The notes beneath the pieces were generated by a model. It saw nothing but the letters and a program-made list of their open reading frames with translations, made no database searches and had not been told where the DNA came from. Both the position numbers and the translations under genes were made by a program. From JAAUUJ01 sp964392245 (GTDB lineage Bacteria > Cyanobacteriota > Cyanobacteriia > Thermostichales > Thermostichaceae), in assembly GCA_964392245.1 (NCBI GenBank), contig CAYMOX010000015.1, positions 10,001 to 74,000 on the forward strand: 64,000 bases of DNA, read 5' to 3'. Shown in pieces: positions 18,425-27,043 of this stretch (positions are counted from its first letter, which is position 1; every line of letters starts with the position of its first letter).

Positions 18425-19195
18425 GTGCTCAAAACCTGTCACGTTCTCGGATTCCCTGTCCATGTTTTTGGGGAGTCTCAGCCAGCGGAATTGGCAAGCT
18501 ATGGGGCCTGGCTGCAGGATCGGCTCCATAGGGCTGAGGGAGCTCAGGTGATCACCTGCAATCCCGAGATGATCATGCTAGCCCGCCGCGAGCCTGAATT
18601 TGCTTCGATCCTGCGTTCTGCTGAACTGGTGATCCCAGATGGAGCCGGAGTGGTGGCAGCGCTCAAGTTGCAGGGTATCTCGGTGCAGCGTTCGCCAGGG
18701 ATCGAAATTGCAGAGATGTTGATTTCCTGGGCTGCCTCTCAACCCGTGACCCTCGCCTTTTATGGAGGGAAACCTCAGGTGTCGGCCCAAGCTGCCCAGA
18801 TCTGGCGCAACCGTTGCCCGGATTTACAGTTGATCGCCGAGCATGGATATCTCACACCACCGGCGTTAGAAGCCTGGCTGGAGCGTCTTCAGACCGTGCA
18901 ACCCCAGCTGGTGCTGGTGGGATTGGGATCCCCCCGCCAGGAATACTGGATCCAGCGTCATCGTCATCTCCTGCCCCAGGCCATCTGGATCGGAGTGGGG
19001 GGGAGTTTTGATATCTGGGCGGGGGTAAAACAACGGGCTCCCTACCTCTGGCGTGCATCTCAGCTGGAATGGATGTATCGTCTTTACCAGGAGCCGTGGC
19101 GATGGCAGCGAATGTTGGTTCTGCCCCATTTTGCCTGGCTGGTGTTACACTCAACCCTTCCCTTCCATCACTCTCACCCCGACTCCCACCCCTGA
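18425..19195 (+). CDS. WecG/TagA/CpsF family glycosyltransferase
   Basis: 256 residues, usual for the GT26 family. Members transfer UDP-N-acetylmannosamine or related sugars to undecaprenyl-linked lipid carriers for surface polysaccharides. Conserved parts: TCNPEMIMLARR (about 41-52), IPDGAGVV (about 70-77) and GLGSPRQEYWIQ (about 166-177) with the conserved PRQE, then IWIGVGGSFD. Start is GTG with CGGGGAGGGG just upstream. It is followed by the ftsE-like gene after about 157 bases. The acceptor is unknown. Confidence 0.92.
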   Translation: MLKTCHVLGFPVHVFGESQPAELASYGAWLQDRLHRAEGAQVITCNPEMIMLARREPEFASILRSAELVIPDGAGVVAALKLQGISVQRSPGIEIAEMLISWAASQPVTLAFYGGKPQVSAQAAQIWRNRCPDLQLIAEHGYLTPPALEAWLERLQTVQPQLVLVGLGSPRQEYWIQRHRHLLPQAIWIGVGGSFDIWAGVKQRAPYLWRASQLEWMYRLYQEPWRWQRMLVLPHFAWLVLHSTLPFHHSHPDSHP

Positions 19196-19352
19196 TGTTT
19201 CTGATCATTTCTGCCGGAGTATGGTATCTATTTCTATGGTTCCTGCCGATACGAGTTGGAACATCAGGTCGGTGTAAGCTGCGATGTTGGCAAGGCAGCA
19301 GTCACCTTAGCAACTGACATAAACCTGATCCCATTTGGAGAAGGAGAAGCCC

Positions 19353-20198
19353 TTGGTTAGTCAATACGCCATTCCCACCCTTGAGTTAGATTCTGATTCC
19401 TCCCTCAGCCGTTCTATTCAGCCCCTGCAAAGGCAGAGCCCTCTACCCGTGCGGGAACCCTTGCAGGAAGAGTGGGAGCTTGACGAGAGACCTCTATCGG
19501 ACTCGGTTGGCAAAGGGTATGTCCGCGCCATGCCGGTTGTGGTGGAATTGGAACAGGTGACCAAACTGTTTCCCAACGGCACCTGTGTTCTGGATAATGT
19601 CAATCTCCAGATCAATCAGGGAGAGTTTGTTTACATCACAGGGGTGTCGGGAGCCGGTAAATCAACCCTTTTGCGCCTTCTGTACGGAGCAGATCAGGCA
19701 ACCTCCGGTACGGTAATGGTCAACGATGTCTGTCTCAATCGCATCTCCAGCCGCTCTCTGGCGCTTCTGCGGCGGCGCTTAGGGGTGGTCTACCAGGATT
19801 ACCGTTTGCTGGCCAACCGAACGGTCAGTGAAAATGTGGCCTTTGTCCTACGGGCTCAGGGGATGGCCCCCTGGGAAATCAAGCGCCGTCTTGGACCCAC
19901 GCTGAAAATGGTGGGCCTCCTGGACAAAATCGATCGCTTTCCTCATGAACTCTCTGGAGGTGAGCAACAGCGCCTCAGCTTAGCCCGTGCCATTGTCAAT
20001 ACTCCCGTTGTCCTGATCGCCGATGAGCCGACAGGAAACCTGGATCGGGAAAACTCCCTGCTGGTGCTTCAGATCCTGCAACGTCTGAACTCCTTTGGGG
20101 TCACCATTCTCATGACCAGCCATGATCCCTATCTGATTGAACGAACGCAGCACCGTGTCCTGCGAATTGAAGAAGGACAGGTGTACGACATCCGTTGA
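19353..20198 (+). CDS. ftsE: FtsE-like ABC transporter ATP-binding protein
   Basis: 281 residues from the TTG at 19353, chosen because AAGGAG lies six bases before it; another in-frame TTG at 19335 has no site. FtsE is the ATPase of FtsEX, which in cyanobacteria is linked to division or septal peptidoglycan hydrolase control. The ABC core has Walker A GVSGAGKST, a Q-loop in VVYQDYRLL, signature LSGGEQQR, Walker B VVLIADEPTGNLD and switch His in SHDPYL. The ATPase begins only near residue 60; the Ser/Pro/Glu-rich leader before it is unusual. No ftsX lies next to it. Confidence 0.85.
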   Translation: MVSQYAIPTLELDSDSSLSRSIQPLQRQSPLPVREPLQEEWELDERPLSDSVGKGYVRAMPVVVELEQVTKLFPNGTCVLDNVNLQINQGEFVYITGVSGAGKSTLLRLLYGADQATSGTVMVNDVCLNRISSRSLALLRRRLGVVYQDYRLLANRTVSENVAFVLRAQGMAPWEIKRRLGPTLKMVGLLDKIDRFPHELSGGEQQRLSLARAIVNTPVVLIADEPTGNLDRENSLLVLQILQRLNSFGVTILMTSHDPYLIERTQHRVLRIEEGQVYDIR

Positions 20199-20244
20199 CG
20201 AGGCTGGAGTTAAAGAGCAGGGGTGAGGCTGCGCCCTAGAGAAC

Positions 20245-20916
20245 CTATCGGGTGGCAGCCACCTGCATCGAAGCTCTAGGGGAAGAGGAGGAATGCCCCA
20301 GATCATGAAAGGTTTCACCGGGTCGGACTGGACGGGTAATGGCCTCCCGATCCAGTTCATCCCAGTTGGGAGCAGGGGGTGGGGCGGGGACAATGGGCTC
20401 TGGAGGAGAAGCAACTCCACCAGCGGTATCACGGGAAACGGTGGCCTGCAGGCGGCGGCGGAAGATCTTGAGCTGTTTCTGTTCCAGGGCCTCCGGCACA
20501 TGCCGCATAAAAAGAACGTGCAGTTGTCTTTGCTGCAATTCAAACTGCTGCTTGAGCTGAGCATAGAGCTCTCGGGCCCCGGCTTGACAGGGTTGTTTGG
20601 GGTTGCGTTCTGCTTCATGCAGAAAAGCGGTTGCCAGGGGTATTAGATCTGAGAGGGAATCTTCAAATTGCTTGATGCGCAGCGCCAGCACATCATCACC
20701 TTCTGCCTGCTGCCGCAAAGGCGGGAAGAATCCATGCCGCATCAGCTGGACATGGCGAGAGAGTCGATGGCGCAACTGTTGCACAATCTGCCGACGAGCA
20801 TCCGCCTGTCCAGGAGCATCCCCCAGCTCAATCAAGCGATGCAGTAACTCCAGCACCGTAAATTGCTGACTCCGGCAGAGGGCCAGCAGCGGTCGGTCAG
20901 ACAGTGTTGACGGCAT
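20245..20916 (-). CDS. Hypothetical helical protein, hemerythrin-like without clear iron ligands
   Basis: 223 residues from the ATG at 20916, which has GGGAG at good spacing; an upstream ATG at 20952 lacks a site. Residues about 10-150 look like four long amphipathic helices. The pattern (FTVLELLHRLIEL, then RLSRHVQLMRHGFFPPLRQ, then QRQLHVLFMRHVPEAL) recalls hemerythrin/HHE bundles, but the acidic and histidine ligands are largely replaced by Arg or Met. The last 65 residues are Pro/Ser-rich and probably disordered. No function is assigned. It is convergent with ftsE. Confidence 0.6.
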   Translation of the reverse strand: MPSTLSDRPLLALCRSQQFTVLELLHRLIELGDAPGQADARRQIVQQLRHRLSRHVQLMRHGFFPPLRQQAEGDDVLALRIKQFEDSLSDLIPLATAFLHEAERNPKQPCQAGARELYAQLKQQFELQQRQLHVLFMRHVPEALEQKQLKIFRRRLQATVSRDTAGGVASPPEPIVPAPPPAPNWDELDREAITRPVRPGETFHDLGHSSSSPRASMQVAATR

Positions 20917-21014
20917 GTGGAGACTCCCTAACAGGCCATAATCACAATTCATGCTAACTTTATAAACTTGATTTCACATGCGTAAAGCTACCTAAGCTAT
21001 CAAAAGGATAATGT

Positions 21015-21887
21015 TCAGCTGCTAAGGTTGGGTGCCCACCGGGCTTTCCAGGCCGACGTTGATTCCAGTGATGATCGCTGTTGCTCCTGTTGGCGCTGGT
21101 GCTGGATTCCTTCGCGAGGCGAGGAAAGGAAAGGATCGCGGTAGGGGACAGCCGCTCGGGTGTGCAGGTGTTCTTGCTCTGCTGGAGAAAGGGGAGGCAG
21201 CGGAACTGGACTGGGAGAGGCCACAGTTCCCGGCCAGGGACGTCCCACTGGCGGGGTTGATCCGATAGTAAATCCAGCTTCCAGTAGAGCGGATCGCACG
21301 GCAGCAGCACAGGAGTAGGTGGTCAGCCGTCCGTGGGGATGCATGCGCTGGCGAATGGCCCTGAAAAGCTCCACAGTCCATAATTCTGGACAGACCGAGG
21401 GGGAAAAGGGATCAAAAAAGACGGCATCCGCCCAGCCCAGGGGGATCTGATTTAAAGTTTGCCGTGCATCTCCCCAGATCAACTGGGCCTCCAGGTTTGG
21501 GGTTTGAAGCATGCCAGTCTCCACCAGCGCTTGCCAATCAAGCTGTTGTTTGCTTCCAAAGCCGATCCCCTGTTGGCAGGCGAAATGGGGCACCTCGGGA
21601 GAACGTTCCAACCCGATCAACTGGATCTTGCATTCTGGATCTTGTTCCCAGATCCACTCCAATGCGACTCCGGCGTTATATCCCAGGCCAAAGCAGACAT
21701 CGAGCAGACGGATCGGCGTCTTCCGGTTTAGTGTTTCCGGCAGGAGAGAGGGACGGACAAATTTTTCCAGAGCTTCCTGCCGAGCTCCACTGGTGTTGTG
21801 ATAAGCCTGGCGGAACTCTTGAGAAAAGAAGGTCAGGGATCCATCCGCGGTTGTGATGATCTCTGGGGTGGTCAAGTCAGGAGCCAA
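21015..21887 (-). CDS. mnmD: MnmD-type tRNA 5-methylaminomethyl-2-thiouridine methyltransferase
   Basis: 290 residues. MnmD (the DUF752 domain of MnmC, without the FAD part) methylates nm5s2U34 to mnm5s2U in certain tRNAs using SAM. Visible: TADGSLTFFSQEFRQAYHN (about 13-31), the SAM loop LLDVCFGLGYN (about 61-71), WADAVFFDPFSP (about 147-158) and the TYSCAAAVRSALLEAGF segment. The C-terminal 60 residues are Pro/Ser/Gln-rich. The start is TTG at 21887, five bases after the stop of the upstream NTF2-like gene whose GAGG serves as the site. It is the last gene of a three-gene operon. Confidence 0.9.
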   Translation of the reverse strand: MAPDLTTPEIITTADGSLTFFSQEFRQAYHNTSGARQEALEKFVRPSLLPETLNRKTPIRLLDVCFGLGYNAGVALEWIWEQDPECKIQLIGLERSPEVPHFACQQGIGFGSKQQLDWQALVETGMLQTPNLEAQLIWGDARQTLNQIPLGWADAVFFDPFSPSVCPELWTVELFRAIRQRMHPHGRLTTYSCAAAVRSALLEAGFTIGSTPPVGRPWPGTVASPSPVPLPPLSPAEQEHLHTRAAVPYRDPFLSSPREGIQHQRQQEQQRSSLESTSAWKARWAPNLSS

Positions 21888-21892
21888 TAGCC

Positions 21893-22285
21893 TCAGCGCA
21901 GCAGGGGACTACCGTGATGGTGAACAAGGTACCATGTCGATCCCATGAACTCAAAAACATTGGTGGCCGTGGTGCGAGATTCGATCCGACGCCGACCGGC
22001 AACCTGTAACACCTTTTCCACCAGCACCACATAGGCCAGGGGAGGATGGCAGTCAATTCCCAAAATTTCGGTCTCAATCTCAAGGTAGTCGGTGGCCCGA
22101 AAGATCTGTTCCCAGGACTGATGAATCGCATCCCACCCCTTGAGAGCATGGCGCCCAGGATGAATGCAAAGGCTGGCCACACCCTGCGACCAAATGGCAG
22201 ACATGGCCTCCAGATCTCGTTTTTCAAAGGCACGATAAAAGGAGTGGTTGGCAGCCAACACCGCTTCCTGTTCAGCCTGATTCAT
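21893..22285 (-). CDS. NTF2-like/SnoaL-type small protein
   Basis: 130 residues with the cone-shaped NTF2 fold pattern: an N-terminal helix (NHSFYRAFEKRDLEAMSAIW), a short strand with CIHPGRHALKGWDAI, and long beta strands ending TATNVFEFMGSTWYLVHHHGSP. Family members may be enzymes or binding domains; the triple His near the C-terminus is noted but its role is unknown. It overlaps the DUF309 gene by 14 bases and stops five bases before mnmD, so the three are translationally linked. Confidence 0.8.
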   Translation of the reverse strand: MNQAEQEAVLAANHSFYRAFEKRDLEAMSAIWSQGVASLCIHPGRHALKGWDAIHQSWEQIFRATDYLEIETEILGIDCHPPLAYVVLVEKVLQVAGRRRIESRTTATNVFEFMGSTWYLVHHHGSPLLR

Positions 22286-22652
22286 GAGACCTCCAGTGCC
22301 AAAGGGGACGAGGGGATTCTGCTAAAGCGGACAGCTGATCCGGTCCCCAGTTTTGCAATTGGGTCAGATTTCGCTGATTTGCTTCCACCAGCGCTTCCAC
22401 ATCCAGGTGAGCAAAGGCGGGACAGTAATCCCCTAACTTGGCAATGCTCTCTCCCAGCAGTAGGACCGCCCCGCGCCAGTTTCCCCGCTCCAGGTGATAA
22501 TAGGCAACTGCTGCCTGCAACAGCCCCTGGTAAAACCGCCGCTCTGGATCCAGTGCCTCAGTCCATAAGGCTTCCAGTGTGTCGTGGCAGGCGTAGTAGT
22601 CCCCCGCATTAAATTGATCAACCGCACATTTGAGGATGTCAGAGTCTTGCAT
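22272..22652 (-). CDS. DUF309 domain protein
   Basis: 126 residues. DUF309 is recognised from the helical start FNAGDYYACHDTLEALWTEA (residues about 14-33) with the conserved HDxLExxW pattern, and from RRFYQGLLQAAVAYYHLERGN (about 38-58). The function of the family is unknown. It is the first gene of the operon DUF309, NTF2-like, mnmD on the minus strand and overlaps the second by 14 bases. It is divergent from the low-complexity gene at 22771, about 118 bases away. Confidence 0.88.
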   Translation of the reverse strand: MQDSDILKCAVDQFNAGDYYACHDTLEALWTEALDPERRFYQGLLQAAVAYYHLERGNWRGAVLLLGESIAKLGDYCPAFAHLDVEALVEANQRNLTQLQNWGPDQLSALAESPRPLWHWRSHESG

Positions 22653-22770
22653 TAACTGTCACCAAACCCTGACCTGATCACACCATCCCCATCATAAGTT
22701 ACGAAACTTGCTCCCCTGACTGCTGTAAGCTCATAAAGTTGCATTTCTGTAACACTACAGGATTCGGATC

Positions 22771-23979
22771 ATGGTTGAGGGTGTTCTGCCTTTGGCGCTG
22801 ACACTGGCAATGACAGACATGGGTTCAGCAGCGATGGCTCCAGGTGGCAGGCCGGTTTTGCTGGCTCAAGGCATGGATATCTCAAGACCGCAGTCAAGTG
22901 TCTCGGGTGCACAGCTACCGGATCATGGATCATCGTCCGAGGCAAACCAGGGAATGAACGGAGGTGCTCCCGCTGCCGCGCCTCTCCCCATCACCATGCC
23001 CACGCTTCTGGAGTCGAGCCCAGGAGGAAACCTGACCGGAGATATGTCAACTTCCCCTCCCCCGATCAGCATTCCTCCAGAACTGGCTCCTGCCGGAATT
23101 GATCCAGCCACTATTACCGGAGTTCTCAACGCGGTGGATCGCTTGACCCCAGGTGGGTTGGAGTCCTTACCGATTCCCAGTGAAATCCTTTCAGGATCAA
23201 TGGTGGAGTCTCCCTCGATTCCCAATCAGATCGATGCCATTCTCTCAGTTGGAGCAAGTGAGCGATCCAATCCCTCTGGCGGGTTTGAAGATCTGGCCAA
23301 CTCTTTCCCCCTGGAATCAACGCTTCAACCTGCGAATTTGCCCAATCCGATCATCCAGGATTTGATGGGTGGCACTGCTGCACGGCCAACCGCTGCTATC
23401 CAGGCCATGGATCTTTCGGATAGCCTAGCGATTTCGCGGGCAAGTTCGGGAGCGGGTGCGGTGGATCGGCCACCCTTTTCTTTCAATCCGCTGGATACTC
23501 CCGAGATTCCACTCGCCTCTGTTGTCGAGGGAAGACAAATCGCAGATCTGTCGGCCAGTGGTGTCGCAACCCTTTCCCGTAGTCTCTCCACTCTGACCAG
23601 TCGCTCTCAGTCTGCTGAGCTCGGAGCCAGTTTATCGGCACCCTTGGCGGGGGGATCGGGGGCAGGGGGTTATATGGCTCCGGTGTGTCCCACGGTGGGA
23701 GAACCCCTGGCGGTAGGGCTGCGCAAGTTTGTAAAGTTGACTCACGATCTATCCAAAGCCCATGACCGTGAAAATCGGATCCGGTTAGAACGGGAGCTGT
23801 ATGAACAGGGATTGAAGCTCCCTGAACTTGCGGGTGCAGATCCCACGCTCAAGCAAGCCATGGAGGGCACACTTTCCCTGGACTGTGATCAGCTGGTGTC
23901 TGAAGTGACGCAGACATTGCAACAGGTGGCTGACTATTTAGGAGCGATGCGAGATATCCGTACCGGCATTCTGTGGTAG
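22771..23979 (+). CDS. Hypothetical Ser/Pro/Gly-rich protein with small C-terminal domain
   Basis: 402 residues, not recognised. Residues about 1-30 are mildly hydrophobic and Met/Ala-rich and could be a weak export signal. From about 40 to 300 the composition is Ser, Pro, Gly, Ala and Leu with few charges, as in an extended stalk. The final 90 residues are different: two cysteines (VCPTVGEP and LDCDQL), charged helices (KFVKLTHDLSKAHDRENRIRLERELYE) and a likely helical bundle. That gives a picture of a surface or periplasmic protein with a compact C-terminal domain. The frame is intact and the start has AGGATT before it. Confidence 0.5.
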   Translation: MVEGVLPLALTLAMTDMGSAAMAPGGRPVLLAQGMDISRPQSSVSGAQLPDHGSSSEANQGMNGGAPAAAPLPITMPTLLESSPGGNLTGDMSTSPPPISIPPELAPAGIDPATITGVLNAVDRLTPGGLESLPIPSEILSGSMVESPSIPNQIDAILSVGASERSNPSGGFEDLANSFPLESTLQPANLPNPIIQDLMGGTAARPTAAIQAMDLSDSLAISRASSGAGAVDRPPFSFNPLDTPEIPLASVVEGRQIADLSASGVATLSRSLSTLTSRSQSAELGASLSAPLAGGSGAGGYMAPVCPTVGEPLAVGLRKFVKLTHDLSKAHDRENRIRLERELYEQGLKLPELAGADPTLKQAMEGTLSLDCDQLVSEVTQTLQQVADYLGAMRDIRTGILW

Positions 23980-24155
23980 CACGATGGCTACCTCCTCGTT
24001 CAGATCCACAATCTCATCATCCATTGATCAAATTCGGGCGAATTCTCAGGTAGCTGCAGCTTTTTACCCATCTTGTTACAGGAGATCCTCAGCAGACTCT
24101 GGCTGAATGAGTTGTGTACTCAGTCATGAGTTACCTTTACAACTAAGGATCCTGT

Positions 24156-25337
24156 ATGAACAGAGTTTCAGCACTGGTAATCAGTGTTCTGCTGGCGTCA
24201 ATGCCCACATGGACTGCAATGGCTTCACCCGAGGGGATCAATGAAGCCAAGACTTTGCTTTCCACTGCTTCAGAGGCTTCTGGAAGGCCCGCCTACTCGG
24301 AAGCAACCGCTGTGGATTTCAAAGCTAGTGACAATGTCTTTTTAAAAAGTGCACTGGCGGTTGATTTCACCCCAGGGAAGGCCAATGTGACCTTGCCTTT
24401 GTATATGGGTTTGTCTCCCAAGGGTGATCCCGTTTACTACATTATTACTGAGGCTTCTGAATTTGACGTTGCACAAACACTAGGGGTCAACTATGCCCCA
24501 AAGATGAAAAATGTCATTGGCACAGAAGGGGCACAAATTGTCACGCTTAAGGATGGGATCGTTCAATTTGTGGGCAATGTGGATTTCTCACCAGAGTATC
24601 AGGTGGAGCCCGGATCTCCGGATGCTTTTCCCCCGAAGGTCGCGAATCCTGGCGCGATTGCTGATGCTCAGTGGTCTTCGATGGTGGTTATGCCCAGTGG
24701 AGGGGTGATCAACGCCCAGATCGTGCATAATGCCAGCGGTAGCCATGATCGCCTGCTGGATATCGATATCGAGAAGATGACGGTCACCATGTCGATCCTG
24801 GATGGATTTCAAGGAGGTCGCCAGTACTTTTACCATCTGGTGACCGATGTCTCTGCCGATGTGCCGTCGGTTCTGGAAAAGGGGGTGTTTGCTCCTCGTC
24901 TGGCCAAGATCCCTGCGTTTGCTCAGTCTACCCCTTCCGATCCTTCGGCACTGTTGGGCTTTTCTCCGGTGTTGAATGGGATCAGTGACACCAGTACCGC
25001 ACAGCATCAAGGGTTTGTGGCTTCGCTTTTGAATAACGGCATCGATCCGATCAATGTCTTTCCGATCCCACCTGCGAATGAGGATGCTTCTGCCGAAAAC
25101 AACTACAGCCCCCTTTGGGATGCTCATGTCAGCATGTGGACCGATGAAGCCATTGCAACCAACAAGGTTAGACGCATTACTTCGTTCGAGGATCTGGATG
25201 GGTTGGTAAAGGCAGGACTGGTGACGGATGCCTTCATTAATCCAGAAGGACCCGAGAATCCCTGGTTATCCGGGCTTCGCTCTACCCAGGTGGTGATCAA
25301 CTGTCCAGTGATTGCTCACCCGATTCTGTCTAACTAA
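24156..25337 (+). CDS. Secreted protein of unknown family with signal peptide
   Basis: 393 residues, family not recognised. A clear Sec signal peptide is present (positive MNR, hydrophobic core at 5-17, cleavage likely after AMA near residue 23). The mature part is a mixed alpha/beta sequence with acidic and Pro-rich loops, no transmembrane segment and only one cysteine near the C-terminus. Motif-like stretches such as VYYIITEASEFDVAQTLGV and SPLWDAHVSMW recur in related secreted proteins I cannot name. Likely a periplasmic or extracellular soluble protein. It lies 176 bases after the low-complexity gene and is convergent with the MATE transporter. Confidence 0.6.
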   Translation: MNRVSALVISVLLASMPTWTAMASPEGINEAKTLLSTASEASGRPAYSEATAVDFKASDNVFLKSALAVDFTPGKANVTLPLYMGLSPKGDPVYYIITEASEFDVAQTLGVNYAPKMKNVIGTEGAQIVTLKDGIVQFVGNVDFSPEYQVEPGSPDAFPPKVANPGAIADAQWSSMVVMPSGGVINAQIVHNASGSHDRLLDIDIEKMTVTMSILDGFQGGRQYFYHLVTDVSADVPSVLEKGVFAPRLAKIPAFAQSTPSDPSALLGFSPVLNGISDTSTAQHQGFVASLLNNGIDPINVFPIPPANEDASAENNYSPLWDAHVSMWTDEAIATNKVRRITSFEDLDGLVKAGLVTDAFINPEGPENPWLSGLRSTQVVINCPVIAHPILSN

Positions 25338-25686
25338 CGAACCTATTCAAAGGGGATCTGCCGGATCGGTGAATCTGGTCATGGTCAGAATTCATCGATC
25401 TTTTCTCGTCAGTCGATCAAGAACTCCCTGCTTGCTCAGCTCTGTGAGCTACAAGGATCAATCCCCCCCGATGGATTGCACCAAACACCAGCACACACCT
25501 CAGGAAAACACCACCAGGATGATTATGCAGCAAATCCCACTCAGACCGGAGTTTTCCACAGGTCAGGCCCGAAAATAAATCATTCCCGTAGCTTTCCACA
25601 GGAAATCGGCGTTCTTAACAGCAAAAGGGCACCTTTTCCACAGGAGCCTAGATCCTGCTTCCTGTTTTCCACACAACGTTGAGGAA
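25338..25686. other. Non-coding region with a DnaA-box cluster, replication-origin candidate
   Basis: 349 bases between convergent genes. The right half holds TTTTCCACA, the cyanobacterial DnaA-box consensus, at 25552-25560, 25634-25642 and 25665-25673, and a one-mismatch copy CTTTCCACA at 25592-25600. All are in the same orientation, with start-to-start spacing of 40, 42 and 31 bases. A weaker CTATCCACG follows at 25687-25695. A short A/T-rich stretch (AAAATAAATCATT, about 25572-25584) lies between the first two. The left half (25338-25550) shows nothing clear. No dnaA or dnaN gene is in the window, so oriC versus an accessory DnaA-binding locus is undecided. Confidence 0.6.
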
Positions 25687-27003
25687 CTATCCACGTTCCA
25701 GATCTAGGAGTGTGGAGGGAACCTGGACAGCCAATGACACCACCCGTGCTGCCATAAACGTTGTCATCGCTAACCACAACAGCTGAGTGCTGGAGGCATA
25801 GTAGGCCACAGTAGCAACTGGAAAAAACCCAATTCCACTGGACCAGAGACTCGACTGCCGCAGGATCCGTCCCTGGGTTAACCCTAAAAAATAGCCATCC
25901 AGCATAAAGGCCATGCCCCCCAATCCCAGAATCGGGATCAGCCAGCCCACAACGTCAGAAATTTGAGAAAGTAAGAGGTCTTGATCCGTGAGCAATGAAA
26001 AGAATTGAGGGATGAAGACGAAGATCATGGCAAACCCGAGTCCAGCCACAACACTCACAGCCCCAGAAATCCAGAGCAGTTGTTGTAATTGCTGACGCGA
26101 TCCCTGACCGTAAAAGATGCCCGCCAGACTTTCTGTGGCAAAGGCAAACCCATCAATGCAAAAGGCAGCCAGGGTCACCACCTGCATCACTAGCGTATTC
26201 ACGGCTAAGGTTTCGGTTCCCAGATGAGCACTGAGATTGGTGAACATTGAAAAAGTCATGACCATAATGAAGGTGCGGATCAGAATATCCCGGTTCAGAT
26301 ACAACAGGATTTTGAATTCTGCAAGCGAGCTCAGAACTGGGATAACCCGCTTCACCTCAGTCAAGGGGATCACCCTGATCAACAACAGCAGACACACCCC
26401 CAAAGCCAGATAATCACTCAAGGCCGTTGCCAGTCCTGCCCCCCAGCTTCCCAGCTGCAGCTGCACTATCAAGAGATAATTGAAACCAACATTGCTGAGG
26501 TTACTCATGGCCGAGATCAGGAGCACTCTTCCCCCCTGGGCCTGTCCTAAAAACCATCCCACTGACACCAGATTTAACAGGTAAGCCGGAGCCCCCCAAA
26601 TCCGAGCATTAAAATAGGCTTCTCCCGCCAGCTTCACCTCAGCGTCCCCCTGCAAAAGCCTAAACCCCAGCTCCCGCAAGGGCAATTGCAAAAGCAGAAT
26701 GACAGTCCCGATCAGAGCCGCCAGCACCCAGGATCGCAACCCGATCAGCAGCACCTCTCGAAGATCCTCACGCCCCACCGCCTGAGCCGTACTGCCCGTT
26801 GTCCCCATGCGTAAAAAGCCAAAGGACCAGTAGATGACGTTAAAGAGCACGGTTGCCAGAGCGACACCTGCCAGTGGCGTAATACTCTCCAGATGACCGA
26901 GAAAAGCCAGATCCACGAGGCTGGCCAGCGGCACCATCAAATTAGAAAGTATATTGACCGCCGCCAGTTGGCAAAAGCGGGGGATCAGACCTTCCTTGGG
27001 CAT
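25687..27003 (-). CDS. MATE family efflux transporter, DinF-like
   Basis: 438 residues from the ATG at 27003 (MPKEGLIPRFC); the frame is open further upstream but overlaps the M23 gene and is not family-like. About twelve hydrophobic segments are visible. The first repeat shows LSNLMVPLASLVDLAFLGHL (about 17-36) with the conserved DxxFLGHL typical of the DinF branch, and GFLRMGTTG follows. MATE transporters export drugs or metabolites with Na+ or H+. The substrate is unknown. Its stop region overlaps the last weak DnaA box, and it is followed by the non-coding DnaA-box region. Confidence 0.93.
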   Translation of the reverse strand: MPKEGLIPRFCQLAAVNILSNLMVPLASLVDLAFLGHLESITPLAGVALATVLFNVIYWSFGFLRMGTTGSTAQAVGREDLREVLLIGLRSWVLAALIGTVILLLQLPLRELGFRLLQGDAEVKLAGEAYFNARIWGAPAYLLNLVSVGWFLGQAQGGRVLLISAMSNLSNVGFNYLLIVQLQLGSWGAGLATALSDYLALGVCLLLLIRVIPLTEVKRVIPVLSSLAEFKILLYLNRDILIRTFIMVMTFSMFTNLSAHLGTETLAVNTLVMQVVTLAAFCIDGFAFATESLAGIFYGQGSRQQLQQLLWISGAVSVVAGLGFAMIFVFIPQFFSLLTDQDLLLSQISDVVGWLIPILGLGGMAFMLDGYFLGLTQGRILRQSSLWSSGIGFFPVATVAYYASSTQLLWLAMTTFMAARVVSLAVQVPSTLLDLERG

Positions 27004-27043
27004 GCAATCACAGGGGCGAACATTCTTTAGCTCAGCGATATCC

